A stretch of DNA of 64,000 bases from Salinispora tropica CNB-440 (GTDB lineage Bacteria > Actinomycetota > Actinomycetes > Mycobacteriales > Micromonosporaceae), in contig NC_009380.1 in NCBI RefSeq assembly GCF_000016425.1, positions 3,476,144 through 3,540,143 on the forward strand, given 5' to 3'. The notes below the pieces were generated by a model. It ran no database searches, was not told where the DNA came from, and was given only the letters and a program-made list of their open reading frames with translations. Within the stretch, counting starts at the first letter, position 1. Each line of letters begins with the position of its first letter. Shown one piece after another: positions 61,788 through 64,000 of this stretch. The position numbers were made by a program, and so were the translations under genes.

Positions 61788-62123
61788 CTAACGAGCCATC
61801 GTACGGCGGGCCATCGACCGCCAGAGATCGTTACTCGGACGCATCTGGTCCATCAGTTCACGCTCCCATGCGTTCTCAACGGTGACGCCCGCCTTGGCGC
61901 ACGCCTGCCGCGCGACGACGGTGTCGTCCGCGAACTGGTCACCCCAGACCCCGTCGGAGCCGACGAGGACGATGCGCGCACCGCGCTTGCCGACGTACTC
62001 GATGACCGCCTTCGCCCCGCCATGCCCGGCGGCGAACGCCTTGATGCCGGCGACCAGGCCACTGGGGGCCGGACCGTTGGCGGCCTGCTCGGCCGTCAGC
62101 GTCGTATCGGAACGATCTGCCAT
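61788..62123 (-). CDS. Conserved small protein of unknown function
   Basis: A 111-residue soluble protein. The start at 62123 gives MADRSDTTLTAEQ; an in-frame extension to 62153 is possible. A central segment AVIEYVGKRGARIVLVGSDGVWGD suggests a small alpha/beta fold, and the C-terminus is basic (RSMARRTMAR). I do not recognise the family. It probably forms a transcript with the ATP-grasp gene, 10 nt away. Its upstream region is the AT-rich island described separately. Confidence 0.65.
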   Translation of the reverse strand: MADRSDTTLTAEQAANGPAPSGLVAGIKAFAAGHGGAKAVIEYVGKRGARIVLVGSDGVWGDQFADDTVVARQACAKAGVTVENAWERELMDQMRPSNDLWRSMARRTMAR

Positions 62124-62159
62124 GACGCGAAGCCTAAGCAGAGTTCCCCCCATGCGGGC

Positions 62160-62290
62160 GAGTTCGGTGAACCTTTTGTGATGCCAGTTACCCCGAAAGT
62201 GTGGTTAGTAATATCCCTTTTGGCCCGATTTACATGCATAATTTTCACAACATCGGCCAACAAGGTTTCCAAAACATAAACAAAGGTGAC
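62160..62290. other. AT-rich intergenic island
   Basis: A stretch with many A/T runs (for example TAGTAATATCCC, ACATGCATAATTTTCAC, AAAACATAAACAAAGG) in an otherwise GC-rich window. It lies between the small gene at 61788-62123 and the 3' side of ctaB, so it may hold the - strand promoter for that gene or an Lsr2-type binding region. No open reading frame is convincing here. Confidence 0.6.
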
Positions 62291-62293
62291 GAG

Positions 62294-62310
62294 CTCCCGA
62301 CCATCGGGAG
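62294..62310 (-). terminator. Probable terminator after ctaB
   Basis: CTCCCGA and TCGGGAG form a 7-bp stem with a 3-nt loop, 67 nt beyond the ctaB stop on its transcript. A second small hairpin, CCTGG-CAAA-CCAGG, lies nearer the gene. Confidence 0.5.
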
Positions 62311-62376
62311 ATTCCCCCACGTCAATGGCGAACCTGGCAAACCAGGCAAACCGGCCTGAAGCTCGGTGGGGGTGGG

Positions 62377-63333
62377 TCAGATCAACGCGTCCAGCGCAAC
62401 CGCCGCGAAAACGACGGTCAGGTAGGTGGTGGACCAGTGGAACAACCGCATGGGCTTGACCGCCTCCCCCCGCGCCGCCCGACGACAGAGCCGGTGCGCC
62501 TCGACCAGGAAGATGACCCCCACGACGAGGGTCGGCAGCCCGTAGATCGGCCCCATCCCGGCCCCGAGCGGCCAGGTCACCAGCGACACCAGCACCGTCA
62601 GCCACGCGAAGACGAGAATCTCGGCGTTGACCCGCCGGGTTGACGCCACCACCGGCAGCATCGGGATGCCCGCGCGGGCGTAGTCGTCCTTGTACTTCAT
62701 CGCCAGCGGATAGAAGTGCGGCATCTGCCAGAAGAAGACGACCCCGAAGAGCGCCCACGCGGCCGGTGCGAGAGAGCCGGTCACCGCAGCCCAGCCGATC
62801 AACACCGGCGCCGCCCCGCAGGCCCCACCCCAGAAGGTGTTCGCCGTGGTGGTGCGCTTGAGCCAGGCGGTGTAGACCAGGTCGTAATACAGAATCGCGG
62901 CCAGGGTCAACCCGGCGGCCAGCGCGTTGGTGAAGACGGCCAGCAGAGTGACCGAGACCGTCGCCAGTACCAGGCCGAAGATCAACGCGTTCCGCGGTGC
63001 GACGGTGTGCGCCGGCAGCGGGCGGCGCTTGGTACGCCGCATCACCTGATCGATGTCCCGGTCGATGTAGCAGTTCAGGACGCTGGCCGCGCCGGCCGCC
63101 AACGACCCACCGACCAACACCACCGCCATCAGCCAGAGCGACGGCAGACCGCCGTGCGCGAGCATCATCGCCGGCACGGTGGTGACCAGCAGCAGCTCCA
63201 CGATCCGCGGCTTGGTCAACGCCACGTAGGCCGCGACCACCGCCCGCATGTCCCGCCGCGAGCCGACCGCCCCATCCCCCGTCGCGCTGACCGACTGCCC
63301 GGCCGGGTCGCTAACGGGGCGCTCGGTGATCAT
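62377..63333 (-). CDS. ctaB: Protohaem IX farnesyltransferase (haem O synthase)
   Basis: A 318-residue UbiA-family membrane prenyltransferase with about nine hydrophobic segments. It adds a farnesyl group to haem b to make haem O, the substrate of CtaA. The two Asp-rich motifs are [20 protein letters not shown] and the conserved [12 protein letters not shown], and [20 protein letters not shown] follows. The start at 63333 ([12 protein letters not shown]) is chosen for its GGAAGGTGG upstream; an in-frame reading to 63405 is less likely. It is divergent from transketolase. Confidence 0.95.
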   Translation of the reverse strand: MITERPVSDPAGQSVSATGDGAVGSRRDMRAVVAAYVALTKPRIVELLLVTTVPAMMLAHGGLPSLWLMAVVLVGGSLAAGAASVLNCYIDRDIDQVMRRTKRRPLPAHTVAPRNALIFGLVLATVSVTLLAVFTNALAAGLTLAAILYYDLVYTAWLKRTTTANTFWGGACGAAPVLIGWAAVTGSLAPAAWALFGVVFFWQMPHFYPLAMKYKDDYARAGIPMLPVVASTRRVNAEILVFAWLTVLVSLVTWPLGAGMGPIYGLPTLVVGVIFLVEAHRLCRRAARGEAVKPMRLFHWSTTYLTVVFAAVALDALI

Positions 63334-63595
63334 GCTCACGGATTGCCACCTTCCGGCGTGGGCGGGGGAGGTCAGAATGATCGGGCCCCACTCCGGGACC
63401 ACCACCGCCCCACCCTACGCGCCGCCGATACGGCTGCCCTGGTGACCCGGCAACGGTGCGGGGCGTCACACCCGTACGCGACGAAGCAGTCGGAACCGGG
63501 AGAACAGCATGCACGGATCCCCGGGCGGACGTTTAGGACCGCTCGATAAGGTCACCGGTGAGGGTTCCGCCCATCTGTCGAGGAGCACAACCAAC
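63334..63595. promoter_or_regulatory. Divergent ctaB/tkt control region
   Basis: A 262-bp gap between two divergent housekeeping genes must carry both promoters. The ribosome site GAGGAG for tkt is near 63579. No clear operator palindrome was found by eye. Confidence 0.45.
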
Positions 63596-64000
63596 GTGGC
63601 TGACAACCGACCCGAGCTTCCTGCACTCAACTGGTCCGACCTCGACCGTCAGGCGGTCGACACGGTCCGCGTGCTGGCCATGGACGCCGTCGAGAAATCC
63701 GGCAACGGCCACCCCGGCACCGCGATGAGCCTGGCGCCCGCGGCCTACCTACTCTTCAACCGGGTCATGCGACATAACCCCGCCGACCCGACCTGGCCCG
63801 GCCGCGACCGCTTCGTGCTCTCCGCCGGGCACTCCAGCCTCAGCCTCTACATCCAGCTCTACTTCTCCGGCTATCCGATGAGCCTCACCGACCTCGAGGG
63901 GCTGCGGCAGTGGGGCTCGCTCACCCCCGGTCACCCCGAGTACGGGCACACCCCGGGGGTGGAGACCACCACCGGCCCGCTCGGACAGGGCCTGGGCAAC
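63596..64000 (+). CDS. tkt: Transketolase, 3' end cut by window
   Basis: The first 135 residues of transketolase, the thiamine-diphosphate enzyme of the pentose phosphate pathway. GTG start, then VRVLAMDAVEKSGNGHPGTA, SAGHSSLSLYIQLY and GHPEYGHTPGVETTTGPLGQ, which carry the conserved His and Gly residues around substrate and cofactor. The adjacent ctaB gene is also next to tkt in other actinobacteria. The rest lies beyond the window. Confidence 0.97.
   Translation, partial: MADNRPELPALNWSDLDRQAVDTVRVLAMDAVEKSGNGHPGTAMSLAPAAYLLFNRVMRHNPADPTWPGRDRFVLSAGHSSLSLYIQLYFSGYPMSLTDLEGLRQWGSLTPGHPEYGHTPGVETTTGPLGQGLGN

Overview
The window is a chromosomal segment of a high-GC actinomycete, most likely a marine Micromonosporaceae (Salinispora-like). 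Three things point there. A lymphostin-type biosynthetic cluster lies at the left. Two tandem polymorphic-membrane-protein-like beta-helix genes lie in the middle. A housekeeping block follows with gene order shared with other actinobacteria (aconitase, AcnR, ABC-F, echA, SUF operon, ctaA, ctaB, transketolase). The species call is inference; no rRNA, tRNA or CRISPR array was seen.

Positions 1-26049 hold most of a pyrroloquinoline-alkaloid (lymphostin-type) cluster; its left end lies outside the window. Nine tightly coupled + strand genes (1-14086) encode a TPR protein, three LanB-like proteins without an elimination domain, an unknown protein, a TldD/TldE-like protease pair, a DAO-family flavoenzyme and a glyoxalase-fold protein. 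An M20 amidohydrolase follows on the - strand. Then come a fourth LanB-like protein, a SAM methyltransferase and the 2376-residue megasynthase LymA (A-T-KS-AT-T-R-GNAT). The reading, based on known PEARL (peptide aminoacyl-tRNA ligase) chemistry, is that the LanB proteins add and help modify amino acids on the C-terminus of a scaffold peptide encoded elsewhere, and proteases release the heteroaromatic acid. LymA would then extend that acid by one malonate unit and release it reductively, and the methyltransferase would cap the enol. A strong hairpin at 26086-26114 marks the right border.

26176-36863 holds asnB, an aminopeptidase P-type M24 enzyme, two paralogous beta-helix surface proteins that share an upstream palindromic element, and a secreted pullulanase. 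37151-42995 holds acnA and an AcnR-type TetR gene. Both have nearly the same 20-bp operator upstream, with DUF2630, RIO-kinase and HAD genes between them.

43086-45312 is a compact three-gene operon. It encodes a membrane protein with a Gly/Cys tail (TIGR04222), a DUF692/MNIO iron oxidase and a partner protein, which together look like a widespread but functionally undescribed peptide-modification system.

45354-64000 is mostly housekeeping: an SDR, an ABC exporter, enoyl-CoA hydratase, a small HTH protein, ABC-F, the acVLRF1 release factor and a LysE exporter. The complete SUF operon follows (sufR-B-D-ferredoxin-C-S-U-T), then ctaA, an ATP-grasp protein, a small unknown protein, ctaB, and the start of transketolase, which is cut by the window end.
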